Shown: one piece after another, positions 8,259 through 17,439 of the stretch | Numbering within the stretch: the first letter of the stretch is position 1 | How the letters are laid out: each line of letters starts with the position of its first letter | NCBI RefSeq assembly: GCF_000585335.1 | Contig: NZ_KK073872.1 | Coordinates: forward strand, 1,851,283-1,915,282 | DNA: 64,000 nt | Direction: 5' to 3' | Origin: Cloacibacillus evryensis DSM 19522 | GTDB lineage: Bacteria > Synergistota > Synergistia > Synergistales > Synergistaceae | The notes under the pieces: generated by a model | The model's input: only the letters and a program-made list of their open reading frames with translations | What the model was told of the DNA's origin: nothing | The model's database searches: none | Translations under genes and position numbers: made by a program

Positions 8259-11249
8259 TCAAAGCCCCAGCTCTTTTCTTATGCGTTCGGCACGGTGCGC
8301 AGCCCCGAAATCCTCATAAAGTTTTACCGCGGCTTCGGCGTAATAGTCCCAGGGTCTGTCAAGATAGTCTGTGACGGCCGGCGACGATCCCGCCGCCAGT
8401 TTGCCCACCCAGCCCTTTGCCATAAACTGGGCGGCGCACCAGCTCTTTTTGCCGATCGCCGAGAGGAAGTCGGCCTTTTCAAGAGAGGCCACAGCCTCCC
8501 CAAAATCTCCGCGCCGCGCGTCGCATATCGCTTTGAGGCTGTAGAGGATAGAGCTGCAATGGCCGCCGCGCGAGCTTTCAAAGAGGGAGACGCCGTCGCC
8601 TATGTAGCGGGCGGCGAGCTTCCAGTCGCCGAGGTCGAGCGCGGCGTCCGCCGCGTGCGCGCAGAAATGGCTGCGTCCCCAGAAGAGCCCCGCCCGCCGG
8701 CAGCGCTCTATGCAGTATTCAAACCGCGTCAGCGCAAACGAGCTTTCCCCGCGCCACTGGCGCATCTCTCCGATGTAGCAGGTGGGCGCGAGAAGGTTCA
8801 GCGTGTAAAATTTCCCCGTCAGCTCAAGCCCCTCAAAGACCTTGATCGATTCGCGGAATATCCTTTCCGCCTCCTCATAGTCCCCCTCTATCAGGCTCGC
8901 CATGCCGATCAGCCTCAGGGCGAGGCCGACATGGTTTTCCTTTCGCAGCCCGCGCGCGAGGGCGAGGATCTTCTTTCCCTCCGCGCCGAGCTCCGCGCTC
9001 CTGTCGGTCTGCAGGTAGTGGTGCGCGATATCCTCAAGGCAGTGCATCGCCGTCTCGTCATAGCCGCCCTCTTCGGCTATCCGCAGCGCGGAGTCCGTCA
9101 AGCGGCGTCCCTGTTCATACTCGCCCCAGTTGATCTTGTAGCCGCCGTACATTTCGAGATAAGAGGCTTCAAGCCGGCGCAGCTCCGATTCTCCGGAGAC
9201 CTCCTCGGCTCCGCAGCTCTGGAGTATATCGCGTATCCTGCCGAACTTGGCCTCCGTCTCCTCCCTGCCGCTGAAGGGCAGCGAGCATTTTAGCAGGACG
9301 GCGTCCCTTATCATCGGGAAGAGGATGTGGTTCAGGTTTATATGGAAGCTCATCTCCCGCAGATATTGCTCAAGGACCGCCCTCTTTTCTCCCGCCATGC
9401 TGTGATGATGGCGCAGCATCGCGGAGAGCGCGGGGCTCCATATATGGGGCGAATAGTGCCGCTTCAATATTTCGGCAATACGCCGGTGCAGCTGTTTCCT
9501 CTTAAAACCGGGGATCGCGTCGTAAACGCACTCCCGCACGTTAACGTGGATAAAATCGACGCAGTAGTCGTCGTTTTCCTTCACTTCGCATATCAGTCCC
9601 CGCCGCAGCAGTTCTTCCGCGTCGGCGGTTATCAGCCCAGGGTCTTCGCCAATGAGCATGGCGAGATCCTCGACAGACGCGGGAGCGCCGAAAACGGAGA
9701 GCGCGGAGAGCATTTCGCGCTGCGGCGGCGAAAGTTCGTCCATCCGGCTCATGATAAGCCCTCTGAGGCCGTCCCGGCACTCGGCGCCGCTGTTGCCGCG
9801 CAGTATCCGCACCATCTCGGCGAGAAGCAGCGGCATCCCCTCGCTCTCGCGCATGAAGTAATCAGCGCCTCTCGTCCTCAGCACCTCGTCGGAGAGAAAG
9901 GCACGGCAAAAACGCAGCACCTCTTCGCCGGTGAAGGGCATGAGGCGCATCTGCATAAAGTTCCGCGCGGGGACGGGTTTTATGTTATAGATCATCTTGA
10001 TTATCGCTTCGGCGCTCTCCGGGCGGCTCGTCATGAAGATCACGGCCGGCACGCGCAGCTCGGGGAGGAAGACGCGCAAGAGGTCAAGCGACTGCGCGTC
10101 GAACCAGTGCATATCCTCAAATATGAAAAAGAGCGGCTTGCCCCTGTACAGGCGGGCCGAAAGTCCGGCAAGCGCCTTTCCCACGGCGAAAATGTCACGT
10201 TCAGGGATGAGCGGGGTACCGCGGCAATCCTCTCCGGAGATGCCGTAGAAGTGGCGCGAGAGGACGGAGAGCGTCCCCGCATCGACCGCCATGTTTTCCT
10301 CCCGGAAACGCTCGACAAGGCGCACGGCAATATTGTTCCACGATGAGTAGGGGAATTTTTCGCCGATCGACATCGGGCAGGCGGAGAAGACATCGCCCCT
10401 CTCCTCCGACAGGAGTTCCGTAACGTAATTTACGAGCGCCGTCTTCCCCACGCCCGCCTCTCCGTGTATGAAAAAGAGCGGCATACGCCCCTCCGGAGCG
10501 GACGCCATATCGATGATCTTACGCACCTCTCTGTCGCGGCAGCAAAAACATTGTCCCGAACCGCCGCCGCGCGGCGATTCCGCAAGAAGCTCCTGCTCAA
10601 GGCGGCGCAGCCGCAGCCCGGGTTTCACGCCCAGCTCCCTCTCCAGCCTTTCGCAAAAGGTCCGGCAGAGGGAGAGGGCTTTGACAGCCTGCCCCTCTTT
10701 TATGTGAAGTTCTAGCAGCCCGGCCATGCTCTCCTCGTCGCAGGGATCGAGCTCAAGTAGCGCGGAGAGTATCCCGCGGCGCTCACTCTCTGCCCCCTCG
10801 CTTCCGAGAGAGGCGAGCCGCGTCCGCAGGAGGCCGGAGACCTCGTCTCTGATCCGCTTGCGCGAACCGGCGAGCCACTCGCAGAAATCGGCCGAATCCA
10901 CCGACTCAAAACCGAGAAGAGGCTCCTCGAATACCACGGAAGGTATCTCGGCGGAGAGGTCGAGTCCGCCCAGGTCGGTCTCGAAATCCGTAAGGTTGAG
11001 ATATCCGCGCTCGGCGGAAAAATTATGGGGCAGCGTCTTCCGCAGCAGATAGACGGCGTTGCGCATGTTGCCCGATGCCTGCCGCTCGTCGCGGTCTCCC
11101 CAGAATAGGCACTTGACCCGCTCCTTTGAACGGCGGCCCTCGACGGCAAGGTAAAAGACGACGGCCTCCGCCTTTTTAAAGGGCATCGCCAGCCGTTCGC
11201 CGTCCAGCTCGATATAGGCCTCGCCGAGAAGATGCAGCTTCAATCTCAA
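8259..11249 (-). CDS. BTAD-domain ATPase transcriptional regulator (SARP/LuxR-ATPase type)
   Basis: A 996-residue regulator. Residues ~1-95 form a winged-helix-like region, ~100-225 a bacterial transcriptional activation (BTAD, TPR-like) domain, and ~240-480 a STAND/AAA ATPase with Walker A GEAGVGKTALV and a Walker B-like LFFIFEDMHW. The C-terminal half is helical repeats of TPR character. Such proteins are ATP-dependent activators of catabolic or secondary pathways. It is divergent from urocanate hydratase across a 170-235 bp AT-rich spacer, so control of hutU is a reasonable but unproven guess. Start ATG 11249 lacks a strong Shine-Dalgarno sequence. Confidence 0.85.
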   Translation of the reverse strand: MRLKLHLLGEAYIELDGERLAMPFKKAEAVVFYLAVEGRRSKERVKCLFWGDRDERQASGNMRNAVYLLRKTLPHNFSAERGYLNLTDFETDLGGLDLSAEIPSVVFEEPLLGFESVDSADFCEWLAGSRKRIRDEVSGLLRTRLASLGSEGAESERRGILSALLELDPCDEESMAGLLELHIKEGQAVKALSLCRTFCERLERELGVKPGLRLRRLEQELLAESPRGGGSGQCFCCRDREVRKIIDMASAPEGRMPLFFIHGEAGVGKTALVNYVTELLSEERGDVFSACPMSIGEKFPYSSWNNIAVRLVERFREENMAVDAGTLSVLSRHFYGISGEDCRGTPLIPERDIFAVGKALAGLSARLYRGKPLFFIFEDMHWFDAQSLDLLRVFLPELRVPAVIFMTSRPESAEAIIKMIYNIKPVPARNFMQMRLMPFTGEEVLRFCRAFLSDEVLRTRGADYFMRESEGMPLLLAEMVRILRGNSGAECRDGLRGLIMSRMDELSPPQREMLSALSVFGAPASVEDLAMLIGEDPGLITADAEELLRRGLICEVKENDDYCVDFIHVNVRECVYDAIPGFKRKQLHRRIAEILKRHYSPHIWSPALSAMLRHHHSMAGEKRAVLEQYLREMSFHINLNHILFPMIRDAVLLKCSLPFSGREETEAKFGRIRDILQSCGAEEVSGESELRRLEASYLEMYGGYKINWGEYEQGRRLTDSALRIAEEGGYDETAMHCLEDIAHHYLQTDRSAELGAEGKKILALARGLRKENHVGLALRLIGMASLIEGDYEEAERIFRESIKVFEGLELTGKFYTLNLLAPTCYIGEMRQWRGESSFALTRFEYCIERCRRAGLFWGRSHFCAHAADAALDLGDWKLAARYIGDGVSLFESSRGGHCSSILYSLKAICDARRGDFGEAVASLEKADFLSAIGKKSWCAAQFMAKGWVGKLAAGSSPAVTDYLDRPWDYYAEAAVKLYEDFGAAHRAERIRKELGL

Positions 11250-11484
11250 CCTCTTTCCCCCATCCTCAAATTTTATCCGACCATGAATAAATTTTTAATT
11301 TATGATGTCAAATAAATATAAAAAATTTGTCAAAAGCGCGAAAAATTCAATTCGCCGCGAAATCAAGCGGGGAAAACCCGCGCCTCTATTTTACACAAAT
11401 TTTATACGCAGAGGTTAGATTGTGAGCAGCCAAAATAAAAATCCCCGCGCCTCTGCCGCGGAGGTATTACAGGAGGTCATAAAG

Positions 11485-13503
11485 ATGATGGACAACAGGT
11501 CGCTTGAAGACGCGATGAAAGTCAGGCTGGAATTTCCCGACGGACTGCCGCGGAAGAAGGAGTTTGATCCGCAGTACCGCCGCGCGCCGAACCGCGTTTA
11601 CACGCTCAACGAAAAGGAGACGGTGCTCGCGCTGAAGAACGCGCTGCGCTATATCCCGGAAGAGTACCACGCGGAGATCGCCCCCGAATTCCTTGAGGAG
11701 CTGCGCACGCGCGGACGTATCTACGGCTACCGCTTCCGCCCCGAAGGTAAATTATACGGAAAGCCGATCGGCGAATATAAAAGCGGCTGTATCGAGGGCA
11801 AGGCCTTTCAGGTGATGATCGACAACAACCTTGACTTCGACGTCGCGCTTTACCCCTACGAGCTCGTCACCTACGGCGAAACGGGGCAGGTCTGCCAGAA
11901 CTGGATGCAGTATCTCCTGATAAAAAAATATCTTGAGATATTGACGCCGGACCAGACTCTCGTCCTTGAATCGGGCCATCCGCTCGGCCTCTTCAAATCA
12001 TCCCCCACCGCGCCGCGCGTGATGCTCACCAACGGCCTGATGGTCGGCCTCTTTGACAATCAGGAGGAGTGGCACCGCGCGATGCAGCTCGGCGTCTCGA
12101 ATTACGGACAGATGACGGCGGGCGGCTGGATGTACATCGGGCCGCAGGGCATCGTCCACGGCACCTACAACACGATCCTCAACGCGGGCCGCATCAAGTT
12201 CGGCGCGCAGGGCGGCGAACTCAAAGGCAGGCTCTACGTCACCTCCGGCCTCGGCGGCATGAGCGGCGCGCAGCCCAAGGCGGCGGACATCGCCGGCTGT
12301 GTATCGATAACCGCCGAAGTGGATCTGTCGCGGATCGAAACGCGCCATGAACAGGGGTGGGTCAGAAGGATCGCCGGGTCGCCGGAAGAGGCCTTTAAGA
12401 TGGCGAAGGAAGAGACAGCCGGCGGCGAAGTCAGCTCGATCGCCTTCCACGGCAACATCGTCGATCTGCTGCAGTATGCCGTCGACCATAACGTCGCCAT
12501 CGACCTGCTCTCCGACCAGACGAGCTGCCACGCCGCCTATGACGGCGGATACTGCCCTGCCGGCATTACCTTTGAGGAGCGCACGCGGCTGCTCAAGGAA
12601 GAACCGGAAAAATTCCGCCTGCTCGTCGACAGGACGCTCAGAAAACATTTTGAACTGATAAAGATACTTGTAGACCGCGGCAGCTACTTCTTCGACTACG
12701 GCAACTCCTTCCTGCGCGCCGTCTACGACGCTGGCGTCAAAGAGGTGGCGAAGAACGGCGCCGATACCCATGACGGCTTCATCTTCCCAAGCTATGTGGA
12801 AGACATCATGGGACCGCTGCTCTTCGACTACGGTTACGGCCCCTTCCGCTGGTGCTGCCTCTCGAGAGAGCCGCAGGACCTGCACAAGACCGACATGGCG
12901 GCGATGGAGTGCATCGACCCGAACCGGCGTTTCCAGGACCGCGACAACTGGACGTGGATCCGCGACGCGGAGAAAAACCGGCTCGTCGTCGGCACCCAGT
13001 GCCGCATCCTCTACCAGGACGCGGAGGGACGCATCCGCATTGCGCTCAAATTCAACGAGATGGTGCGTAACGGAGAGATCGGCCCGGTGATGCTCGGGCG
13101 CGACCATCACGACGTCTCCGGCACCGACTCACCCTACCGCGAGACGGCAAACATCAAGGACGGCAGCAACATCATGGCCGACATGGCGACGTTATGCTAC
13201 GCGGGAAACGCGGCGCGCGGCATGAGCCTCGTGGCGCTGCACAACGGCGGCGGCGTGGGTATAGGCAGATCGATCAACGGAGGCTTCGGCCTCGTGCTTG
13301 ACGGCTCTTACCGCGTCGACGAAACGATCAGGAGCGCGATGAACTGGGACGTGATGAGCGGCGTGGCAAGGCGCGCCTGGGCACGGAACGACGGCGCGCT
13401 CGAAGTCTCGGCGGCCTTCAACGGCGGCCGCACCGGGCAGCACATCACTCTGCCCTATCTCGCGGACGAAAAGTTCCTCACCGAACTTGTGGCAAAACGG
13501 TAA
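11485..13503 (+). CDS. hutU: Urocanate hydratase
   Basis: A 672-residue NAD-dependent lyase converting urocanate to imidazolonepropionate in histidine degradation. Recognisable family segments are TAGGWMYIGPQGIVHGT, TSGLGGMSGAQPKAADIAGC, GPFRWCCLSREPQDLHKTD (catalytic region Cys) and the NAD-region HNGGGVGIGRSINGGFG. It is the longer urocanase form. ATG 11485 is chosen because AGGAGG lies 8 nt upstream and the protein then begins where family members begin; an in-frame GTG at 11422 with GAGG upstream would add 21 residues and cannot be excluded. No other hut genes are in the window. Confidence 0.93.
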   Translation: MMDNRSLEDAMKVRLEFPDGLPRKKEFDPQYRRAPNRVYTLNEKETVLALKNALRYIPEEYHAEIAPEFLEELRTRGRIYGYRFRPEGKLYGKPIGEYKSGCIEGKAFQVMIDNNLDFDVALYPYELVTYGETGQVCQNWMQYLLIKKYLEILTPDQTLVLESGHPLGLFKSSPTAPRVMLTNGLMVGLFDNQEEWHRAMQLGVSNYGQMTAGGWMYIGPQGIVHGTYNTILNAGRIKFGAQGGELKGRLYVTSGLGGMSGAQPKAADIAGCVSITAEVDLSRIETRHEQGWVRRIAGSPEEAFKMAKEETAGGEVSSIAFHGNIVDLLQYAVDHNVAIDLLSDQTSCHAAYDGGYCPAGITFEERTRLLKEEPEKFRLLVDRTLRKHFELIKILVDRGSYFFDYGNSFLRAVYDAGVKEVAKNGADTHDGFIFPSYVEDIMGPLLFDYGYGPFRWCCLSREPQDLHKTDMAAMECIDPNRRFQDRDNWTWIRDAEKNRLVVGTQCRILYQDAEGRIRIALKFNEMVRNGEIGPVMLGRDHHDVSGTDSPYRETANIKDGSNIMADMATLCYAGNAARGMSLVALHNGGGVGIGRSINGGFGLVLDGSYRVDETIRSAMNWDVMSGVARRAWARNDGALEVSAAFNGGRTGQHITLPYLADEKFLTELVAKR

Positions 13504-13513
13504 TACTTTCTGA

Positions 13514-13547
13514 CGGGGACGGGGCTCCGTAACGGCGCCCGTCCCCG
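13514..13547 (+). terminator. Intrinsic terminator-like hairpin after hutU
   Basis: CGGGGACGGG (13514-13523) pairs perfectly with CCCGTCCCCG (13538-13547), 10 nt after the hutU stop codon. The T-run is weak. Confidence 0.55.
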
Positions 13548-13638
13548 CATCTTATATCGCGGCGCGCCGGTTCCAACAGAGGCGTTGAGGACAGGCGGCG
13601 GCGATAAAAAATAGCTTTCAGGAAAGTGAGGCGGCAGC

Positions 13639-14316
13639 GTGGCAAATCTAAACTATTATGCGGAGAGACTCAACGCGGAGAGGCTGCGCCAGGTATACGA
13701 GACGAAGCTGCCGCGCGTCGCCGAATACCTGCAGAGAGAGATAGACTTCGTGCGGAGCCGTCTGAAAAAGAGTGACTGCGTCCTTGAAATTGCCGCCGGA
13801 TATGGCCGGATCATGAGGGAGATCGCGTCTGGCGTCAAAAGCGTGACCGGCATCGATATTTCGGAGAAAAACGTCGCCTACGGCAAGGAATACCTCAAGA
13901 ATACGAAGAACGCCGGACTCCTGGTCATGGACGCGCACCGCCTTGATATGCCCGGGCAGTTTGACGCCGCGTTATGTCTACAGAACGGTCTCTCCGCGGT
14001 AAGGGCGAACGAGCCGGAGGCTTTCGCCGCCAAGGTGCTGAAGGTATTGAAAGCGGGAGGTACCGCCTATTTCAGCACATATCATCCGAAATTCTGGGAA
14101 CAGAGGGTCGCGTGGTTCAAGGAACAGGCCGCCAAAGGCCTGCTGGGCGAATTGGATATGAAAAAGACGAAAGACGGCGTCATCGTCTGCAAAGACGGCT
14201 TCCGCGCGACGGCGCACCCGCGCGGAACTCTTGAAGAGATCGGGCGTTCAACGGGATGCGAATGGCAAATATTTGAGGTGGATGATTCAAGCCTGTTTCT
14301 GGTGATCAAAAAATAA
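13639..14316 (+). CDS. Class I SAM-dependent methyltransferase
   Basis: A 225-residue Rossmann-fold methyltransferase. Motif I is VLEIAAGYGRIMREIA (~residues 50-65), followed by VTGIDISEKNV (acidic residue binding the ribose) and ALCLQNGLSAV (motif IV region). The substrate cannot be told. It starts at GTG 13639 after AAAGTGAGG. It is the first gene of a short cassette with a YciI-like protein and an SDR dehydrogenase (gaps of about 36 bp), suggesting co-transcription. Confidence 0.85.
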   Translation: MANLNYYAERLNAERLRQVYETKLPRVAEYLQREIDFVRSRLKKSDCVLEIAAGYGRIMREIASGVKSVTGIDISEKNVAYGKEYLKNTKNAGLLVMDAHRLDMPGQFDAALCLQNGLSAVRANEPEAFAAKVLKVLKAGGTAYFSTYHPKFWEQRVAWFKEQAAKGLLGELDMKKTKDGVIVCKDGFRATAHPRGTLEEIGRSTGCEWQIFEVDDSSLFLVIKK

Positions 14317-14352
14317 TATCCAAGTGATACATCGTGAAGGAGGGGCTTCGCC

Positions 14353-14646
14353 ATGTTCATAGTCATCACAAAATATGTCAAGGATATCGAAGAGGTGGAC
14401 CGCTGGCTGCCGGCGCACTCCGCCTTTCTCGACAGGTATTACGCGCGTAAGAAGATCATCTTCTCCGGACGCCGGAATCCGCGCACCGGCGGCGCGATAC
14501 TTTTCAGCGTAGATGAAAGAGCCGAGCTGGATGCCATACTCGCGGAGGATCCCTTCAGAATAAACGGCGTAACGGAATGCGAGGTCTGCGAGATCATCCC
14601 GACAAAATACGACGAGGCCTTTGCCATATTCGCCGAGAGGGCATAG
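14353..14646 (+). CDS. YciI-like (ferredoxin-like fold) protein
   Basis: A 97-residue protein of the YciI family, with MFIVITKYVKDIEEVDRWLPAHSAFLDRYY at the start; the conserved His (H at ~24) and an Asp/Arg pair match putative active-site residues of the family. Members are small dimeric enzymes or domains of largely unknown reaction, some acting in catabolism of aromatic compounds. Start ATG 14353 has AAGGAGG 8-9 nt upstream. It lies between a methyltransferase and an SDR oxidoreductase. Confidence 0.8.
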   Translation: MFIVITKYVKDIEEVDRWLPAHSAFLDRYYARKKIIFSGRRNPRTGGAILFSVDERAELDAILAEDPFRINGVTECEVCEIIPTKYDEAFAIFAERA

Positions 14647-14681
14647 GACAGTAACTTTTCCTTATAAAGGAGGCGCGAAAG

Positions 14682-15485
14682 ATGAACGGCGGAAAGCTAT
14701 TCTCACTTGAGGGCAAAAACGCCTTTGTCACGGGCGGAGCGCGCGGCCTCGGCTTCGCGATGGCCTGCGGGCTCGCCGAGGCGGGCGCGGCGGTATTTTT
14801 TAACGCGAGGAGCGAAAAGTCCGTCGCCGAAGGCCTGACGGCCTACCGGCGCAGGGGCGTCGAAGCACGGGGATATCCGTGCGACGTCACCGATGAAGAG
14901 GCTGTCGCGGCGCTTTTCTCCAATCTTTGCGGCGAATACGGCGCGATAGATATTCTCGTCAATAACGCCGGAATAATCAACCGCACGCCGATGACGGAGA
15001 TGAGTGCGGAGGAGTTCCGCCGGGTAGTCGATACGGACCTCACAGGCCCCTTTATCGCCGCAAAGTCCATTATCCCGCTAATGATCAAAAGGGGCGGCGG
15101 AAAGATAATCAATGTCTGCGGCATCATGAGCGAAGTCGGCAGGGAGACCGCGGCGGCATACGCCTCCGCGAAGGGCGGCCTGAAGATGCTCACAAAAAAT
15201 ATTGCCGCGGAATATGGCGGCTGCAACATCCAGTGCAACGGCATCGGCCCCGGCTACATGGCGACCGCGCTGAACGAGTCGCTGCGAGAAAAGATGCCGG
15301 ACGGTACGATAAATCCCTTCGACCGCTTCATCCGCGCCCAAACCCCCGCGGGACGCTGGGGCGACGCGGCGGGAGATCTGGTCGGACCGGTCGTCTTTCT
15401 GGCCTCCAAAGCCTCGGATTTTGTAAACGGTCAAATATTGTATGTAGACGGCGGCTTTCTGTCATACCTAGGACGAAGCTGCTGA
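14682..15485 (+). CDS. SDR family oxidoreductase (gluconate 5-dehydrogenase-like)
   Basis: A 267-residue short-chain dehydrogenase. The cofactor motif is VTGGARGLGFAMACGLA (~residues 15-31), the structural motif ILVNNAGI, and the catalytic residues are Ser in CGIMSEVGR (probably) and Tyr-Lys in AYASAKGG. The C-terminal YVDGG motif is intact. Overall it is closest in feel to gluconate 5-dehydrogenase/3-oxoacyl-ACP reductase members; the substrate is not known. Start ATG 14682 has AAGGAGG upstream. It is the last gene of the cassette. Confidence 0.88.
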   Translation: MNGGKLFSLEGKNAFVTGGARGLGFAMACGLAEAGAAVFFNARSEKSVAEGLTAYRRRGVEARGYPCDVTDEEAVAALFSNLCGEYGAIDILVNNAGIINRTPMTEMSAEEFRRVVDTDLTGPFIAAKSIIPLMIKRGGGKIINVCGIMSEVGRETAAAYASAKGGLKMLTKNIAAEYGGCNIQCNGIGPGYMATALNESLREKMPDGTINPFDRFIRAQTPAGRWGDAAGDLVGPVVFLASKASDFVNGQILYVDGGFLSYLGRSC

Positions 15486-15590
15486 ATAACCGCTGGCATA
15501 AAGAACATGGTGTTAATTAGAACATGTTTCAGAAATTTTAGAATCGTTATTTTTAATTTATAAAATTAAGTTAATTAGACATTTAATCAG

Positions 15591-15619
15591 TTTACATTTA
15601 TAAATACGAGGCTTAAAAT
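15591..15619 (+). promoter_or_regulatory. Probable promoter of the liv operon
   Basis: TTTACA at 15591-15596 and TAAAAT at 15614-15619 are separated by 17 bp, about 45 nt before livH. They lie in the 175-bp AT-rich spacer after the SDR gene, which otherwise holds nothing coding. Confidence 0.45.
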
Positions 15620-15661
15620 ATATACATCACCTAATCCTTCTTATGAGGGGATGTTTTGCAT

Positions 15662-16525
15662 ATGGAATTGTTTATCGAACAGTTTCTGAACGGTTTGGGG
15701 GCGGGGGCGATGTACGCTCTCATAACGCTTGGCCTCGCTCTCATCTATGGGGTCATGAAGATACTCCACGTCGCGCACGCCTCAGTCTATACAGCCGGAG
15801 CTTACATGGGGCTCTATATCTTCCTCTCGACGGGCAGCGTGCTGATCGCAGTGATCGTGAGCATGGCTTTCTGCTCGCTCCTCGGAGTGCTCATAGAGCG
15901 CTATATCTATTACCCGCTGCTGAAATATCCTCCATACGTGCCGCTTATAAGCAGCATCGCGCTGCTTATCGCGATCGAAGAGCTTTGCCGGCTTGTCGCG
16001 GGGCCGGAGGTGCGCACCTTTTCCGCCGCGCTCCCTTTTCCCTCTGCCGTGGTCTGCGGCGTAACGATCTCGTCCACGCTCATGGCCGTCTACTGCCTCA
16101 CCGTGGTGATCCTCATCGCGCTCTGGCTGCTGATGACTAAGACCGAGCTGGGGCTTGCCATGCGGGCGGTCGCGCAGGATATGGAGACGGCGGCCTCGCT
16201 TGGCGTCAACACCCAGCGCACGGTGGCTCTGACTTTCGTCATCGGCTCCGCGATCGCGGCGATCGCCGGCATTCTGATGGGCATTTATTATAATCAGGTC
16301 TATCCGATGATGGGCGAAGTCCCAGCCTACAAGACTCTGGCGCTCATCGTTGTGGGAGGCATGGGCTCGGTGCCCGGCGCGGTGCTCGCTTCGCTGCTGC
16401 TCGGCCTCGGCGAGACCTTCCTCATCGGCTACGCCAACATCCCGATGCCGCGCGACGCGCTGGCTTTCATCGCGATGATAATCATCCTCATGTGGAAGCC
16501 CACCGGGCTCCTCGGCAAACGGTAA
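15662..16525 (+). CDS. livH: Branched-chain amino acid ABC transporter permease LivH
   Basis: A 287-residue inner-membrane permease of the LivH family with about eight hydrophobic segments and the family features NGLGAGAMYALITLGLALIYG near the N-terminus and VVGGMGSVPGAVLASLLLGL near the C-terminus. It forms the translocation pore with LivM. ATG 15662 is favoured over a TTG six bases earlier; GAGGGG lies 11 nt upstream. First gene of a complete livHMGFK operon that imports branched-chain or related amino acids. Confidence 0.93.
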   Translation: MELFIEQFLNGLGAGAMYALITLGLALIYGVMKILHVAHASVYTAGAYMGLYIFLSTGSVLIAVIVSMAFCSLLGVLIERYIYYPLLKYPPYVPLISSIALLIAIEELCRLVAGPEVRTFSAALPFPSAVVCGVTISSTLMAVYCLTVVILIALWLLMTKTELGLAMRAVAQDMETAASLGVNTQRTVALTFVIGSAIAAIAGILMGIYYNQVYPMMGEVPAYKTLALIVVGGMGSVPGAVLASLLLGLGETFLIGYANIPMPRDALAFIAMIIILMWKPTGLLGKR

Positions 16526-16536
16526 GGGGCCGCGTT

Positions 16537-17439
16537 ATGGAAAGCTACATACTGAACGTGGCAACGCAGATAATAATCCAGGCGATCGCGGCCTACGGGC
16601 TTAACGTCATCGTCGGCAACGCGGGACAGATCTCGCTCGGCCATGCCGCCTTCGTCGGCATCGGCGCCTACTCCGCCGCGATGCTGACCACCGCCGCGGG
16701 ATTCAGCTTCTGGCAGTCGCTGCCGGTCTCGGTGCTCATTGTCGCGGCCGTCGGGCTGCTCTGCGGACTGCCAAGCCTGCGCGTGAAAGAAGACTTCCTC
16801 GCTATCACGACGATCGGCATAAACTTTATCGTGGTGGCGATATTTCAGTACACCCCCGCGCTCGGCGGCGCGCTCGGCATCGGCGGCATCCCGCGCGCGA
16901 GGTTCTTCGGCACGGCGCTGAAGGCTCCGGGTTATTTCGCGCTCTGCCTTGCTTTTCTTGTGGTCACGATGGCGGCCTGCCGGTTCTTCACCCGGTCGTG
17001 GAGCGGACTTTCCTGCTTCGCGGTGCGTGAGGACGAGATGGCGGCCTCCAGCATGGGAGTCTCGCCCGTGCGCGCGAAACTGACGGCCTTCGTCCTCGGC
17101 ACGGCGCTCGCGGGACTCTCCGGCGTGCTTTACGCGCATTATATGCGTTTCATAAGCGCCGACTCGTTCACCTTTCCCTTCTCCGTCACACTGCTTTCGA
17201 TCGTCGTCGCCGGCGGCCTCGGCACCTTCTGGGGGCCGTTGGTGGGAGCCGTCATCCTGGGAGTGCTGCCGGAGGTATTCAGACCCCTGGTCAACTATCG
17301 AATGTTCCTCTACGCCATGCTTCTCCTGCTGATGATACGATTCATGCCAGGCGGCATCCTCGGCGGTTCAACGGTAATGTCCATAAAGAACCTGACGTCA
17401 GGAAAGAAGGGGGCGAAGGGAGGTGCCAAGGTTGAGTGA
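16537..17439 (+). CDS. livM: Branched-chain amino acid ABC transporter permease LivM
   Basis: A 300-residue permease of the LivM family: the early segment AYGLNVIVGNAGQISLGHAAFVGIGAY and the EAA-like cytoplasmic loop SCFAVREDEMAASSMGVSP are typical. It partners LivH. Start ATG 16537 lies 11 bp after the livH stop, with AAGGGG overlapping the end of livH. Its end overlaps the start of livG, pointing to translational coupling. Confidence 0.93.
   Translation: MESYILNVATQIIIQAIAAYGLNVIVGNAGQISLGHAAFVGIGAYSAAMLTTAAGFSFWQSLPVSVLIVAAVGLLCGLPSLRVKEDFLAITTIGINFIVVAIFQYTPALGGALGIGGIPRARFFGTALKAPGYFALCLAFLVVTMAACRFFTRSWSGLSCFAVREDEMAASSMGVSPVRAKLTAFVLGTALAGLSGVLYAHYMRFISADSFTFPFSVTLLSIVVAGGLGTFWGPLVGAVILGVLPEVFRPLVNYRMFLYAMLLLLMIRFMPGGILGGSTVMSIKNLTSGKKGAKGGAKVE

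Noticed and set aside
11471-11490. AGGAGG inside the frame from GTG 11422 as mere coding sequence
   Set aside because: Possible, but family length and the exact 8-nt spacing to ATG 11485 favour a real start there; kept as the chosen start with the alternative noted.
12066-12090. TGGCAC box resembling a -24 element
   Set aside because: Lies inside hutU coding sequence and lacks a matching TTGC at -12.
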